DNA of 39,284 bases from JBCCCJ01 sp039029315 (GTDB lineage Bacteria; Bacteroidota; Bacteroidia; J057): assembly GCA_039029315.1 (NCBI GenBank), contig JBCCGK010000110.1:1-39284 (forward strand). The letters run 5' to 3'. The notes under the pieces are model-generated. The model ran no database searches. It saw only the letters and a program-made list of their open reading frames with translations, and was not told the DNA's origin. Positions 1 to 8,156 of the stretch are shown here, piece after piece (position 1 is the first letter of the stretch; each line of letters opens with the position of its first letter). The position numbers were made by a program, and so were the translations under genes.

Positions 1-79
1 ATCCCCAGTGTCGACGTGTCACCACAAAGCGACAGCAGTTTCGCGTGGTGCTGACCTGACCTGAAGAACTCGTTGAATC

Positions 80-379
80 ATGGCGAAATCAACTTTACCC
101 AGTAGAAGACGAAGAGGACAGGTGACTGATGAAAAAAAAGCTCAGGCTTTTCTTGATGGCGCAGCAGTCAGTCAGGAGGCTCATAACAAGGCCGAGGAAC
201 CCAAAGCACAAAAACCAAAAAAGAAAGGCGTACTGCTTAATCTTTTTCCTCATGAGATAGAAATGATCGACAGTTTGGCAAAAGAAAGGGAGCCCAGACC
301 CATTACAAGGACGGCATGGATCTTAGAAGCCATTTCTGAAAAGATCAAACGTGAAACGGAAGAATATTCTTCTTTGTAG
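80..379 (+). CDS. Small ribbon-helix-helix-like protein, possibly plasmid partition or copy control
   Basis: 99 aa. The N-terminal half is basic and low in complexity (Arg-rich at residues 9-12, Lys/Pro-rich at 40-48). The C-terminal half (about residues 49-92) has a short beta strand (VLLNLF) followed by two helices, as in ribbon-helix-helix DNA-binding proteins. In Bacteroidota plasmids such proteins often follow parA. Less than 80 bp of upstream sequence is visible and none of its three frames gives a recognisable ParA end, so the partition role is inferred from position, directly before the iteron origin. The ATG at 80 is the only good start. It could equally be an unrelated small regulator. 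Confidence 0.6.
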   Translation: MAKSTLPSRRRRGQVTDEKKAQAFLDGAAVSQEAHNKAEEPKAQKPKKKGVLLNLFPHEIEMIDSLAKEREPRPITRTAWILEAISEKIKRETEEYSSL

Positions 380-510
380 CTCCATTCTTTTTCAAAAGAA
401 AAAATCACACAATCGACCCTCTGTGACGTTTGTGTTTTTTAATTTGTTTTTATGTTTAATTGTTTAGAGTCTGTTAATTTTCTGATTTTCAATTTAATAC
501 AATGATTAAA

Positions 511-1049
511 GCGAGTGATTTGGGGGAAGGCACGAGTAAAATGGGGCTTAAAGCGAGCAAAATAGGGCCAACGGCGAGTAAAATGTACCCTATGACGAGA
601 ATTTTGGGGATTCGCTGCGAGTGATATGGGGAACAACGCTATTTGATTGACAATCACAACTTCCCTTGAAAAAGAAGCTATTAATAAAAAAGCGAGCAAA
701 ATGGGGACAATAGACGAGTAAATTGGGGCTTATTCTGAACCAATCCTGGCAAACCCTTGAAATCAGTTAATTAATGAGGATTTATGCCAAAACTGAAGAC
801 GAGTAAAATGGGGAAATCGGCGAGTATTTTGGGGCCTCAATGAGATATTAAGTCTCTTTTGATTGTGATTCTGAGTATGCTTTGTCAAAAAGCGAGTAAA
901 ATGGGGAACAGAGAATCCGTCAAAATCTTTTATAAAAGCGAGTATATTGGGGAATAATAGAGCTTAAAGACGAGCAAAATGGGGAAGTGGAAAATGAAGT
1001 GTAAATGCCTAATAGCGAGTAAATTGGGGATAAAACGAGTATTTTGATA
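511..1049 (+). repeat. Iteron array, probable origin of replication (15 repeats)
   Basis: Fifteen direct repeats fit (G/A)CGAG(T/C)AAAATGGGG with small variations. They start at 511, 532, 553, 574, 595, 617, 692, 714, 799, 820, 892, 938, 970, 1015 and 1035. The first six lie 21-22 bp apart, two helical turns, and several later gaps are near multiples of 10.5 bp. The array fills the gene-free stretch before a Rep_3 initiator gene, the usual layout of iteron plasmid origins where Rep binds the repeats to start replication and control copy number. The copies at 574 and 1035 lack the GGGG end. Nothing else was recognised in 380-1100. Confidence 0.92.
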
Positions 1050-1060
1050 ATCCTCGTTTT
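1032..1060 (+). promoter_or_regulatory. Inverted repeat overlapping the last iteron, candidate rep operator
   Basis: Perfect 8-bp arms AAAACGAG (1032-1039) and CTCGTTTT (1053-1060) flank a 13-nt spacer, ending about 40 bp before the rep start codon. The left arm contains the CGAG core of the last, degenerate iteron. In many Rep_3 plasmids an inverted repeat that shares iteron sequence is the site where Rep dimers repress their own gene, so autoregulation is the likely role. It could also act as a hairpin in the leader RNA. Confidence 0.6.
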
Positions 1061-1100
1061 TTTTCGTACTTGCTCTCAATCACATATTTAACCTCCGCTT

Positions 1101-2408
1101 ATGGCGAGTATAACCAAGTCTAACCCCCACCTGGTGGTAAAGAGTAATGAGCTTATCAATGCTCGTATGAATGGCTTTTCGGTTGCTCAGATCCGATTGT
1201 TTGAAATGCTCATCGCGCAATTGGAGAAAGAACAGGATGAGTTTCAACCACAGAGAATTTATCTCAGTGATTTTGTCTCTGGAACTGGGACCAAACACAA
1301 AGGTGAGTTTGAACGGGCACGAGAGGTGACCAAATCACTCATGGGGCATGTGATTGAGATCTGGGATGGAGATAAACTCAAACAAAGGAATATTCTATAC
1401 AGGGCTGACTACGACAAAAAGAAGCCTTATGTAGAAATTGTTTTTCATCCGGATTTACGGCCATATCTCCTGCAGTTAAAGGAACGCTTTACCTCCTATG
1501 ATGTCCGGAACATTCTCGCCCTTAAGAAGATTCATTCGATCCGCCTCTATCAATTGTTGAAGCAATATCTGTTCACAGGTACCTGTACTTTTGAAGTTGA
1601 TCGCTTAAAATACATTCTTGGTGTAGAGCACAAATACAAAAAGTATAATGATTTTAAGAAATATGCAATTCAGGCTGCTCAAAAAGAACTATCAGCGAAA
1701 TGCGATATCACTTTCGAGTTTGAAGAAATCAAAAAAGGACGCAAAATAGAATTGCTAAAATTCATCATCCACAGACAACAAGGGAAATTTCCTTCTAACA
1801 AAAAGGAAGAAGTAGAGCTAGCGATTGCAGAACCAGAACTCTTCAGAACTTTGTGTGATTTGGGCTTGCCAGAGGACCGATGTCGGCTCTACATCAATAC
1901 GATGGAAGTACGAGATATTCGGGCGGCGATTGAGTATACCAGAGACCAGTTCGAAGCCGGGAGAATCAAAAGTAGCGCAACGGCTTATCTGATCAAATTG
2001 TTGGATTCTGATTTTAAAGATCCCAAACGAACCGAAAACCAAGCGTTTCGTCCCAAAAAGGAATCCAGGAAAAAAGCACAAGAACGAAAAGAAGAATTGA
2101 AATTGATCAAGCAATTGGAAGCAGAATATGATGCCTACCGAGACCAACAGCTGGACAAATTGGTCAAACATGCTGATCAGGATGACTTTCTTCAATTTCA
2201 GGCTTGGGCACAACAGCAATTATTTATCAGTACCAAGCTGTTTTCGAATGGAAAATTCCTGGATGAGCATCCAAGTGTAGACACCTATTTTCGAATCTTC
2301 CTGTCTGATAGACTTCCGGAACGCAACCAGGGCTTTATTGATTGGGCCGCCATCAGAGGATATCGACTCTCCTTTGTTTCCGGGAATTTCTGGATTGTGA
2401 GAGAGTAG
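1101..2408 (+). CDS. Rep_3 (RepB/RepE-like) plasmid replication initiator
   Basis: 435 aa initiator that would bind the upstream iterons and open the origin. The N-terminal two winged-helix domains (about residues 8-225) show the family's opening signature (SNELINARMNGFSVAQIRLF) and the helix around residues 138-157 (ILALKKIHSIRLYQLLKQYL). The remaining 200 residues include a Lys/Glu-rich, coiled-coil-like stretch near 325-350 and an unrecognised C-terminal segment, making it longer than the usual 250-350 aa. The ATG at 1101 fits the family N-terminus and lies about 40 bp after the inverted repeat. It is probably monocistronic and self-regulated. Confidence 0.92.
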   Translation: MASITKSNPHLVVKSNELINARMNGFSVAQIRLFEMLIAQLEKEQDEFQPQRIYLSDFVSGTGTKHKGEFERAREVTKSLMGHVIEIWDGDKLKQRNILYRADYDKKKPYVEIVFHPDLRPYLLQLKERFTSYDVRNILALKKIHSIRLYQLLKQYLFTGTCTFEVDRLKYILGVEHKYKKYNDFKKYAIQAAQKELSAKCDITFEFEEIKKGRKIELLKFIIHRQQGKFPSNKKEEVELAIAEPELFRTLCDLGLPEDRCRLYINTMEVRDIRAAIEYTRDQFEAGRIKSSATAYLIKLLDSDFKDPKRTENQAFRPKKESRKKAQERKEELKLIKQLEAEYDAYRDQQLDKLVKHADQDDFLQFQAWAQQQLFISTKLFSNGKFLDEHPSVDTYFRIFLSDRLPERNQGFIDWAAIRGYRLSFVSGNFWIVRE

Positions 2409-2474
2409 GGGAGGGGTTGAATAATGGAATCCATCATCCTTTAAATGAGCAAATAACTGTTAAGCTTTCTTATC

Positions 2475-3320
2475 ATGTCTAATCAAAAAATAATCGTTGA
2501 CGGACAAGAAATTACCATTAAACAGGTAGATGATCATGACTATATATCAATCACTGATATGGCAAAGCGAAGAAATCCGGACAATACGATTGTCATTATC
2601 CGGGCTTGGTTGAAAAGAAATGCTACGCTTCGTTTTATTGAGCTGTTTGAACAAATGACCAATCCTAATTTTAATCCGTTCCAAATGGAACAGATTAGAA
2701 ATGAAATGGCTGAAGATGCCAATTACATATCGGCGAAACAACTAATCAATCGAACCAATGCTATTGGAATTCAATCAAGGGCTGGCAGATATGGCGGAAC
2801 ATATGCGCATAGGGATATTGCTTTTGAATTTGCTACTTGGCTTTCACCAGAGTTCAAATTCTATCTGATCAAGGAATTCCAAAGATTAAAACAAGAAGAA
2901 CAAGCAAAATTAGATAAAGAATGGGATTACACCCGCTTTTTATCCAAAATCAATTATGGTCTTCAAACAAAAGCAATTGAAGAAAACATTCTTCCAAGAT
3001 TGGAGAAAAAGGATCAATCCTTCGTTTATGCCACGGAAGCAGATCTCATAAACCTGGCAGTATTTGGGTTGACAGCCAAACAATGGAGAGAGCGGTATCC
3101 AGAGCAAGCGAAAAAGGGAAATATCAGAGATTTTGCAAGCATCCAACATCTAACAGTCTTATCAAATCTACAATCATTGAATAGTGAATTGATCCGAAGA
3201 GGAGCAGAAAAGGAGGCTCGATTTTACTATTTATGTGAGGCTGCTCAATTCCAATTAAGGACACTAACTCACGATAATCGTCTCCAAAAACCTGGTGATT
3301 CTTTGAGCTTAAACGACTAA
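2475..3320 (+). CDS. KilA-N domain protein
   Basis: 281 aa. Residues about 5-135 form a KilA-N domain, a DNA-binding fold common in phages and mobile elements. Visible markers are the start motif DYISITDMAK, the RWL-type motif IIRAWLKRN near residue 45, and the characteristic end with GGTYAHRDIAFEFATWLSPE followed by FKFYLIKEFQRLK. The C-terminal half is mostly helical, with a repeated Ala/Leu pattern near residues 190-260. It lies 66 bp after rep in the same orientation. Such proteins are frequent passengers on Bacteroidota plasmids; a regulatory or phage-related role is plausible but unknown. Confidence 0.85.
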   Translation: MSNQKIIVDGQEITIKQVDDHDYISITDMAKRRNPDNTIVIIRAWLKRNATLRFIELFEQMTNPNFNPFQMEQIRNEMAEDANYISAKQLINRTNAIGIQSRAGRYGGTYAHRDIAFEFATWLSPEFKFYLIKEFQRLKQEEQAKLDKEWDYTRFLSKINYGLQTKAIEENILPRLEKKDQSFVYATEADLINLAVFGLTAKQWRERYPEQAKKGNIRDFASIQHLTVLSNLQSLNSELIRRGAEKEARFYYLCEAAQFQLRTLTHDNRLQKPGDSLSLND

Positions 3321-3341
3321 AGAAAAGAAAACATCTGGTTT

Positions 3342-3365
3342 AAAGTCGTGGAATACCACAACTTT
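3342..3365 (+). terminator. Hairpin after the KilA-N gene, possible terminator
   Basis: Arms AAAGTCGTGG (3342-3351) and CCACAACTTT (3356-3365) pair with one G-T mismatch around a 4-nt AATA loop, 22 bp after the stop codon. No clear T run follows, so its action as an intrinsic terminator is uncertain. The stretch from here to 3500 holds an open frame of 76 codons (3348-3578) that resembles nothing I know and is left out. Confidence 0.4.
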
Positions 3366-3500
3366 AGTAGTCAAACAAGAAGAGTCCGCTTCATTCCTTC
3401 TTTGAGCGCATATGCACTCCAGATTTTCAAAAACCGAAAATATAGGTTAAGAAGCTTTAAAGAAAGGTGGCCTAACGATATCGCAGATAAAATTAAATCC

Positions 3501-3710
3501 TCATATTGGCCAATAGAGTATCTTATCTTTGTCGCTGATTTCTGCACTCGAAAGCATGGTTCGATTACTTTTCACTAATTCTTTTTCTTCTAAATTCCTC
3601 AGACCATAGATGACAGTCCTTGGCATCAGTTTTAAGCCATTGGAGATCTGTCGAGAAGTTTGCCCAGGATTTTTTTTTAGATAGTCGAGTACAGTTTCTG
3701 AAATGCCCAT
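3501..3710 (-). CDS. Small winged-helix (HTH) protein
   Basis: 69 aa. Residues about 4-47 read as a winged helix: a first helix (SETVLDYLKKN), the turn-helix PGQTSRQISNGLKLMPRTVIYGLRNL, and a wing with EEKELVKSN, as in MarR/DprA-type DNA-binding modules. The remaining 20 residues are unremarkable. It has no obvious partner apart from the broken small gene 40 bp upstream on the same strand. The function is unknown and a local transcription factor is the simplest guess. Confidence 0.5.
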   Translation of the reverse strand: MGISETVLDYLKKNPGQTSRQISNGLKLMPRTVIYGLRNLEEKELVKSNRTMLSSAEISDKDKILYWPI

Positions 3711-3753
3711 GAAAGAAAAAAATTAAGTTTAAGATCCTATCACATCTGATTAT

Positions 3754-3993
3754 TCAAGCCAGCATTTTCAACGCTTTTGCTTTGGCCATTTGGATGATAT
3801 GTTCAAGCATAGAAAAAAAGACCAGTTCACTAGATTCTTGTGGAGAGAGTTGCTGATGCTGCTTTCTTGACAATAAAAATTCAACCCGTTTCTGCATCTC
3901 TTCTGAGAGATGAAAGTTAAGAATCTGATCAGGTTGATTGGTTGCCAAAAATTCAATGAGGTCATTGAAAATGTCAAGTGAAATTATAGCAAT
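3754..3993 (-). pseudogene. Small conserved protein without a usable ATG, probably decayed
   Basis: The frame reads SLDIFNDLIEFLATNQPDQI..., then LSEEMQKRVEFLLSRK, LSPQESSELVFF and LEHIIQMAKAKAL. This is the pattern of a small (about 75 aa) protein family widespread in Bacteroidota and cyanobacteria and often found next to toxin-like nuclease genes. Here no ATG exists: the frame is open from a TGA at 3994-3996, and the only canonical alternative is a TTG at 3948 that would drop the conserved N-terminus. Either the start codon has mutated or a non-ATG start is used. No toxin partner is visible beside it. Confidence 0.4.
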
Positions 3994-4114
3994 TCAGGCA
4001 TTTGAATCTAAAATAATGAAATCAAGCGAATTCAGGGACCTAAAAGATTTGATGGATTTTTGTTCAGTTTTGTTTTTTTGTGTAGTATTGGGTAATAATG
4101 GATATAATTAGATA

Positions 4115-4291
4115 ATGAATCAAAACGATGAATTTATTACGGTCGCTCAAGCGGCCGAAATTTCAGGAAGAAATCAGAACACAATTTATAACTGGCTTCA
4201 GGCAGGTATATTAACCCGATATAAGTCAGGAAATAGAACACTCATTAAAAAAGAAGAATTGATAGAATATCTTAGACCAAAACCAGAATAA
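4115..4291 (+). CDS. Small MerR-like/excisionase-type HTH protein
   Basis: 58 aa. The sequence has the helix-turn-helix layout of the HTH_17/excisionase family: FITVAQAAEISGRNQNTIYNW for the two helices, then a short wing GILTRYKSGNRTLIKKEELIEYL. Such proteins bind DNA as transcription factors or recombination directionality factors in plasmids and integrative elements. No integrase gene is present in the window, so a regulatory role, perhaps for the lipoprotein/membrane-protein genes that follow, is more likely than excision. The ATG at 4115 gives a complete domain, and a hairpin follows the stop codon. Confidence 0.7.
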   Translation: MNQNDEFITVAQAAEISGRNQNTIYNWLQAGILTRYKSGNRTLIKKEELIEYLRPKPE

Positions 4292-4306
4292 AGATTAAAC
4301 AAAGAC

Positions 4307-4341
4307 GCCCTCACTGTCTCCGCCACAGATCCAGTAAGGGC
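4307..4341 (+). terminator. GC-rich hairpin between the small HTH gene and the lipoprotein gene
   Basis: Arms GCCCTCACTG (4307-4316) and CAGTAAGGGC (4332-4341) pair with one mismatch around a 15-nt loop. It sits 16 bp after the HTH gene stop and 19 bp before the next start. There is no T run, so it may be a terminator, attenuator or RNA processing site. Confidence 0.4.
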
Positions 4342-4359
4342 TAAAACCATTAAGATTCT

Positions 4360-4617
4360 ATGACGAAAGTACAAATCTTTCGGAGATTGAGGCAAATATG
4401 CCTCTCTCCACTTTGCACACTCCTTTTCTTAGCCTTCCTCTTTCCTGGTTGTGAATTCTACCAGGAAGCCCATCAGTATCATCGCTGGCACATGCAGCAG
4501 ATCCAGCGCCCCTGGCCTGACGTTTCTACAGACAGCTGTTCTGAGGAGCTTTACGAACATTCCGAAACTTTCGTAAAGCTGTCCGATTCGGAGAAAGGAG
4601 GGTACCTAGATGCTTAG
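4360..4617 (+). CDS. Small predicted lipoprotein
   Basis: 85 aa. The N-terminus is basic (KVQIFRRLRQ), followed by a hydrophobic core (about residues 15-28) and LFPGC, which fits a lipoprotein signal with the acylated Cys at residue 31. The mature part is short (about 55 aa), rich in Gln, His and Glu, with no recognised domain. Its last codons overlap the start of the membrane protein by 8 bp, so the two are almost certainly co-translated. A partner role with that protein is an inference from the overlap. Confidence 0.65.
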   Translation: MTKVQIFRRLRQICLSPLCTLLFLAFLFPGCEFYQEAHQYHRWHMQQIQRPWPDVSTDSCSEELYEHSETFVKLSDSEKGGYLDA

Positions 4618-5953
4618 TTCTATCATTGAATTCATCAAGGCCCTGTTTGGAGTCTTTTCCTCTGATCAGCATGTAAAAGAAAAAGCCCGCATCGCGACTG
4701 CCTGTGTGCTGGGAATCTGGACTCTGGCATTTGCTTCGATCTGGCTGTCTGAACCTGTCTACCGCGCCTTTGCTGTCGATTATGGCTCCGATCATGCAGA
4801 TCGGCTTGGTTATCTGATTGCATCAGTGGTAGCTTTTCTGATCCTTTGTTTTGGTGGTGGGGTTGCTGTCAATGCTGCCCGGGGCTTTGATCAGGACAAT
4901 CCCCATCCCATCGATGCGAGCTTCCCACTGGTGATTTTGTGTTTTATCTGGCTGGCTTTGGTGGCCGGAGATATGTTCATCCAGTGGTATGGCTCAAGCC
5001 TGCGAGCTGTGGAGAAATCCGGCCAGATCAAACAAACTGCTCAGGTGGTGGCCAATCCCTACAGCGGTGAAATCCTGAGTCTTAAGGCAGATTTGGCTGA
5101 TCTGGATTTTCGCAATTCCTGGTGTCAGACACACAGATCTCGTCATGGCTCCACCTATCAACAGGCTTTTGCCAAATCGCAAACCGGCGATTGGACCCCC
5201 AGCTGCAAGCATCAGAAGATTTGGTACAGCAATCAAAAGGACAAGGCCCTGCGGGATCAAAAAAGGCAGTTCATTGCCTCCTACCAGCAAAAAGGCGATG
5301 CTGCACTTAGTCTGTCCCAGAAAGCATTGGAAGATGAGAATGATACCATCCTGAGTATCCGCTCCACTGTCAAGCGCACACTCAGAGTATTGACCTTTGT
5401 GCTCTATCTCATCCAGCTTCTGCTCTCCATCTATCTGGCTTTCTATCTGGATCTGTGGGAGAGCAAGTTTCCGCTCTCAGTTGTTTCTTTTTGGGACAAG
5501 CACAGAAAAAAAGAAGAACAGATTGGTTTTGTACAGGCCAGCGCTCAGAAAGCAGAACCTTTCTCATCTGCCAACATCAATCGCCTGAAAGCAGACATTG
5601 AGAAGCTGCGAAAGGATCTGAAAACTGTAAAGTCGCATAACAGTCAACTGTCCAATCAGCGATCAGAATTGCCAGGAGAAAGTGGCAAAGATGCCGGGGG
5701 ATTCGTGTACAGTAGCCAGCGTGAAATTCGCATGGACAATTCACATCCTGCTTTTTCCAGCATTGTACAGCCAGATGTGTACAGGGGCATCGATGAGAAG
5801 AAGTACAAACAGATGGTCAAAGCAGCGAAGAAGGTGCTTACAGACCAAGGCAAGTATAACCAATCAGCAATATCCCGAATGGCTGGGATCTCCAGGGCAT
5901 CTGTACCCAAGTATTTGAAGATCGCTTTTGAAAAAGGAGACTTGAGACAGTGA
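4610..5953 (+). CDS. Multi-pass membrane protein with a C-terminal helix-turn-helix
   Basis: 447 aa. Four hydrophobic segments are visible, at about residues 27-46, 67-90, 105-122 and 257-281. A Lys/Gln-rich, likely coiled-coil loop lies between the third and fourth. After the fourth comes a charged segment with heptad-like Leu spacing (about 310-345). The last 45 residues (QMVKAAKKVLTDQG..., then SAISRMAGISRASVPKYLK) look like a helix-turn-helix or winged helix. A membrane-anchored DNA-binding protein on a plasmid might tether DNA, sense a signal or act in replication control; none of these is shown. It overlaps the lipoprotein gene and is followed by a hairpin. Confidence 0.7.
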   Translation: MLSSIIEFIKALFGVFSSDQHVKEKARIATACVLGIWTLAFASIWLSEPVYRAFAVDYGSDHADRLGYLIASVVAFLILCFGGGVAVNAARGFDQDNPHPIDASFPLVILCFIWLALVAGDMFIQWYGSSLRAVEKSGQIKQTAQVVANPYSGEILSLKADLADLDFRNSWCQTHRSRHGSTYQQAFAKSQTGDWTPSCKHQKIWYSNQKDKALRDQKRQFIASYQQKGDAALSLSQKALEDENDTILSIRSTVKRTLRVLTFVLYLIQLLLSIYLAFYLDLWESKFPLSVVSFWDKHRKKEEQIGFVQASAQKAEPFSSANINRLKADIEKLRKDLKTVKSHNSQLSNQRSELPGESGKDAGGFVYSSQREIRMDNSHPAFSSIVQPDVYRGIDEKKYKQMVKAAKKVLTDQGKYNQSAISRMAGISRASVPKYLKIAFEKGDLRQ

Positions 5954-5956
5954 GCC

Positions 5957-5989
5957 CCAGGTATAGACATGCCTCATGCACATACCTGG
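5957..5989 (+). promoter_or_regulatory. Perfect inverted repeat around the primase start codon
   Basis: Arms CCAGGTAT (5957-5964) and ATACCTGG (5982-5989) are perfect complements with a 17-nt spacer that contains the ATG at 5976. The position, just after the membrane-protein stop and over the next start codon, suggests an operator or a translational hairpin. No T run follows, so it is not a typical terminator. Confidence 0.45.
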
Positions 5990-8105
5990 CAGCGATGTTC
6001 ACATAGCTGTTGGCAGAGGGCAAAGCGGAAGCGATAGACATGATAGGCTAGGGGAGGGGAGCCAGTTTTCTCTGGTTCCCTCCATACAAGCAGCTGCTCA
6101 GCAAATGGTATCCCTGAGGAGTATTCAGGCGCTGATGCGCTCGGGGGCATATGCAGATAGTACAGAGCAGGCTCGTGAGCTCCTTCATCGAAGTCCTAGG
6201 AACTATCAAGTCTTCAAGCAAAGGTTTCCTGCTTTTGCGGCCCATAGCCTGATTCCCATAGGCCAAAGCAAACACCTCAACAATTGCCAACAGCACAGCG
6301 GCTATATTGCCCTGGACTATGACAAGCTGAGCCGATCAGAATTGGAGCGCAGCAGTAAGATCCTGAAACGCCTGCCTTGGGTGGCTTTTGTCCACACTAG
6401 TTTATCAGGCCAAGGCCTTTGTGTGTTGATTCGAACACCCCTGGCAACAATAGAGAATCACGGAAGCTACTACAGGCTTGTTGCAAGGGAACTGGACGAG
6501 CTATTGGACCTGAAGCATGATCCCAGCGGAAGGAGTCTCAACCGGCTGCGATTTCTTTGTCATGACCGAGGGGCCTATTGCAATCCGGGGGCAAGGCCAT
6601 TTCCCATTGTTCCCAAGCTTCCCAGCCAATGTTCAAAAACCAGAAAGGCAGAACCAAAAGATAGTCCCAAAGAAAATCCTAAGAGAAAAAACAAAAAAGC
6701 AGGAAGCAGAGAGATCAGAATGTTGATCCGGATGCTGGAGCAGCTTCGAAGGCATCAACTTCCATTATTCCGCTGTTATCGAAGCTGGATGCTGGGAGCT
6801 TATGCCTTGTACAATCTTCTGCCAGCAGAGGAGGCAGAGAGATGGTATCATGATTTTGCCAACCTCTCAGAGGGCTACAATCAGGCGGAAGTGAAACAGA
6901 AACTGAGAGCCATCCGCCAAAGCAAAGAAGCCAATGACGAAAAACCTATCCTGAGAGCAGGCATGGGAACACTGGTATATTTGTTTCGTCAGGCGGTAGG
7001 TGGCAAAGCCATTGATCCAACATCCATCTTTCAGCCATCAGTTGGAGATCCAGATGAAAGGAATCCCCTAGGAGATGATCGAGATCTGTGGCGGAAGCCG
7101 CTTATGTACTATATGCCAGGTTGCAGGAATAGAACAAAAGCACGCCGCTCAGCGCTTTTGTGTTACATTCACAGGCATGCAGGCATGGACCCGCTTGCGC
7201 CGCATTTGTCCCATTTGGATCAGCTCAGTAAGCAGATGACCTGTAGCAAAAGTGCGATGTCCAAAGATCTGCATGCTCTGGAATCAGCTGGGCTAATCCG
7301 ATCTCAGCATCTTCATGCTCATAGCCTCAACCGCAGCAAGGTCTATCAGATCACTGAGGAGGCCTTGCATCTGCTTTGCAAATGTGTCAGCAAAGAGCAT
7401 CAAGCCCAGGCAGCTATTCAAGATCCTCAGTCTGGCAAGTCAGGAGAAGTATCAGCCTTGAAGGAGGATGTGAGCCCATGTTTCGATTCAGCCTCCTATA
7501 AGATAAATATTCCTTTACCTGGGCTAGGGGAGGGGAGGCGCCAATCAAATGAAGAAAAAACAAGAAAAAAAGAATTTCCAGCGAGTGAAAAGCCAAGCCG
7601 GACTGAGGAAAATCTGGAAGTGCCGCAGATCATCCGCGCCCCAGATCAACATGCGATTCTCTCCGCCTGGAACCGATTCCGCCAGATCCTTCGTGGCCTG
7701 TCAGGCAAAACCCGCTGCGGACAGAAGACAGCTGAACAGTTCCTCCAACTAGCCCGAAAATATCCAGACAACATTCACAGCATTGCTCAGCAGGTGCTCA
7801 ATAAGCCTCCAGGCCAGATGCCTTACTGGTGGCTCAAAGATGAATGCTTCGATTTGCGAGCCAATGGAGTCATTCTCAATTCTGTGATCACGCATCAGGA
7901 TATTGCGAAATGGCGACAGATGCGACCGCCTCCAGCAGAGCGTATGGTGTTGATCAGAAGAGCAGAGGTAGATTTTTCAGTGCTGTCTTTGCAAGGGCCA
8001 TTCAAGCAGCCGCAAAAAGTTCCGAATGGAGTGGTGTATTGTTTGAGCGTAAGTGGGGAGTTATTTGTGAATCGGGATGGAGTGAAGGTGTCCCACACAT
8101 GTTGA
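5976..8105 (+). CDS. VirE_N/BT4734-type primase-like replication protein
   Basis: 709 aa. Residues about 28-215 match the VirE N-terminal (BT4734-like) domain of Bacteroidota mobile elements: SGYIALDYDKLS, then the WVAFVHTSLSGQGLCVLIRT stretch, and a later DPSGRSLNRLRFLCHD. About 255-335 resembles the helical part that follows the primase domain in such proteins, and about 400-465 is a winged helix (MTCSKSAMSKDLHALESAGLI). The C-terminal 150 residues are not recognised. The role is probably priming or initiation of DNA synthesis. The ATG at 5976 is taken because the frame opens there, but the first 25 residues look unlike protein, so a later start (for example residue 44) is possible. The last 22 codons are a read-through extension relative to the duplicate copy at 8864. 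Confidence 0.75.
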   Translation: MHIPGSDVHIAVGRGQSGSDRHDRLGEGSQFSLVPSIQAAAQQMVSLRSIQALMRSGAYADSTEQARELLHRSPRNYQVFKQRFPAFAAHSLIPIGQSKHLNNCQQHSGYIALDYDKLSRSELERSSKILKRLPWVAFVHTSLSGQGLCVLIRTPLATIENHGSYYRLVARELDELLDLKHDPSGRSLNRLRFLCHDRGAYCNPGARPFPIVPKLPSQCSKTRKAEPKDSPKENPKRKNKKAGSREIRMLIRMLEQLRRHQLPLFRCYRSWMLGAYALYNLLPAEEAERWYHDFANLSEGYNQAEVKQKLRAIRQSKEANDEKPILRAGMGTLVYLFRQAVGGKAIDPTSIFQPSVGDPDERNPLGDDRDLWRKPLMYYMPGCRNRTKARRSALLCYIHRHAGMDPLAPHLSHLDQLSKQMTCSKSAMSKDLHALESAGLIRSQHLHAHSLNRSKVYQITEEALHLLCKCVSKEHQAQAAIQDPQSGKSGEVSALKEDVSPCFDSASYKINIPLPGLGEGRRQSNEEKTRKKEFPASEKPSRTEENLEVPQIIRAPDQHAILSAWNRFRQILRGLSGKTRCGQKTAEQFLQLARKYPDNIHSIAQQVLNKPPGQMPYWWLKDECFDLRANGVILNSVITHQDIAKWRQMRPPPAERMVLIRRAEVDFSVLSLQGPFKQPQKVPNGVVYCLSVSGELFVNRDGVKVSHTC
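7937..8085 (+). repeat. Direct repeat copy 1: 3' end of the primase gene
   Basis: This 149-bp stretch aligns without gaps to 8864-9012 with about 17 mismatches (about 89% identity), many at third codon positions. It covers the MVLIRRAEVDF to PNGVV part of the primase and about 45 bp beyond. In this copy the stop TAA of the other copy is TAT, so the gene continues for 22 more residues. Confidence 0.9.
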
Positions 8106-8156
8106 GTTCATCTTTTTTATATCTGGTATTTTCAACTTCTAGGCCTTACAAGCCGA

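Noticed and set aside
1..79. 3' end of a parA gene
   Set aside because: All three + strand frames end within the first 64 bases without a recognisable ParA C-terminus, so the upstream gene cannot be named.
511..1049. Regular short repeats as a CRISPR array
   Set aside because: The units are only 15 bp, vary in sequence, have spacers of unequal length (6 to about 70 bp), and lie before a Rep_3 gene with no cas genes. Iterons explain them.
4115..4291. Excisionase of an integrative element
   Set aside because: No integrase or attachment-site pair is visible in the window, so the small HTH protein is better described as a regulator.
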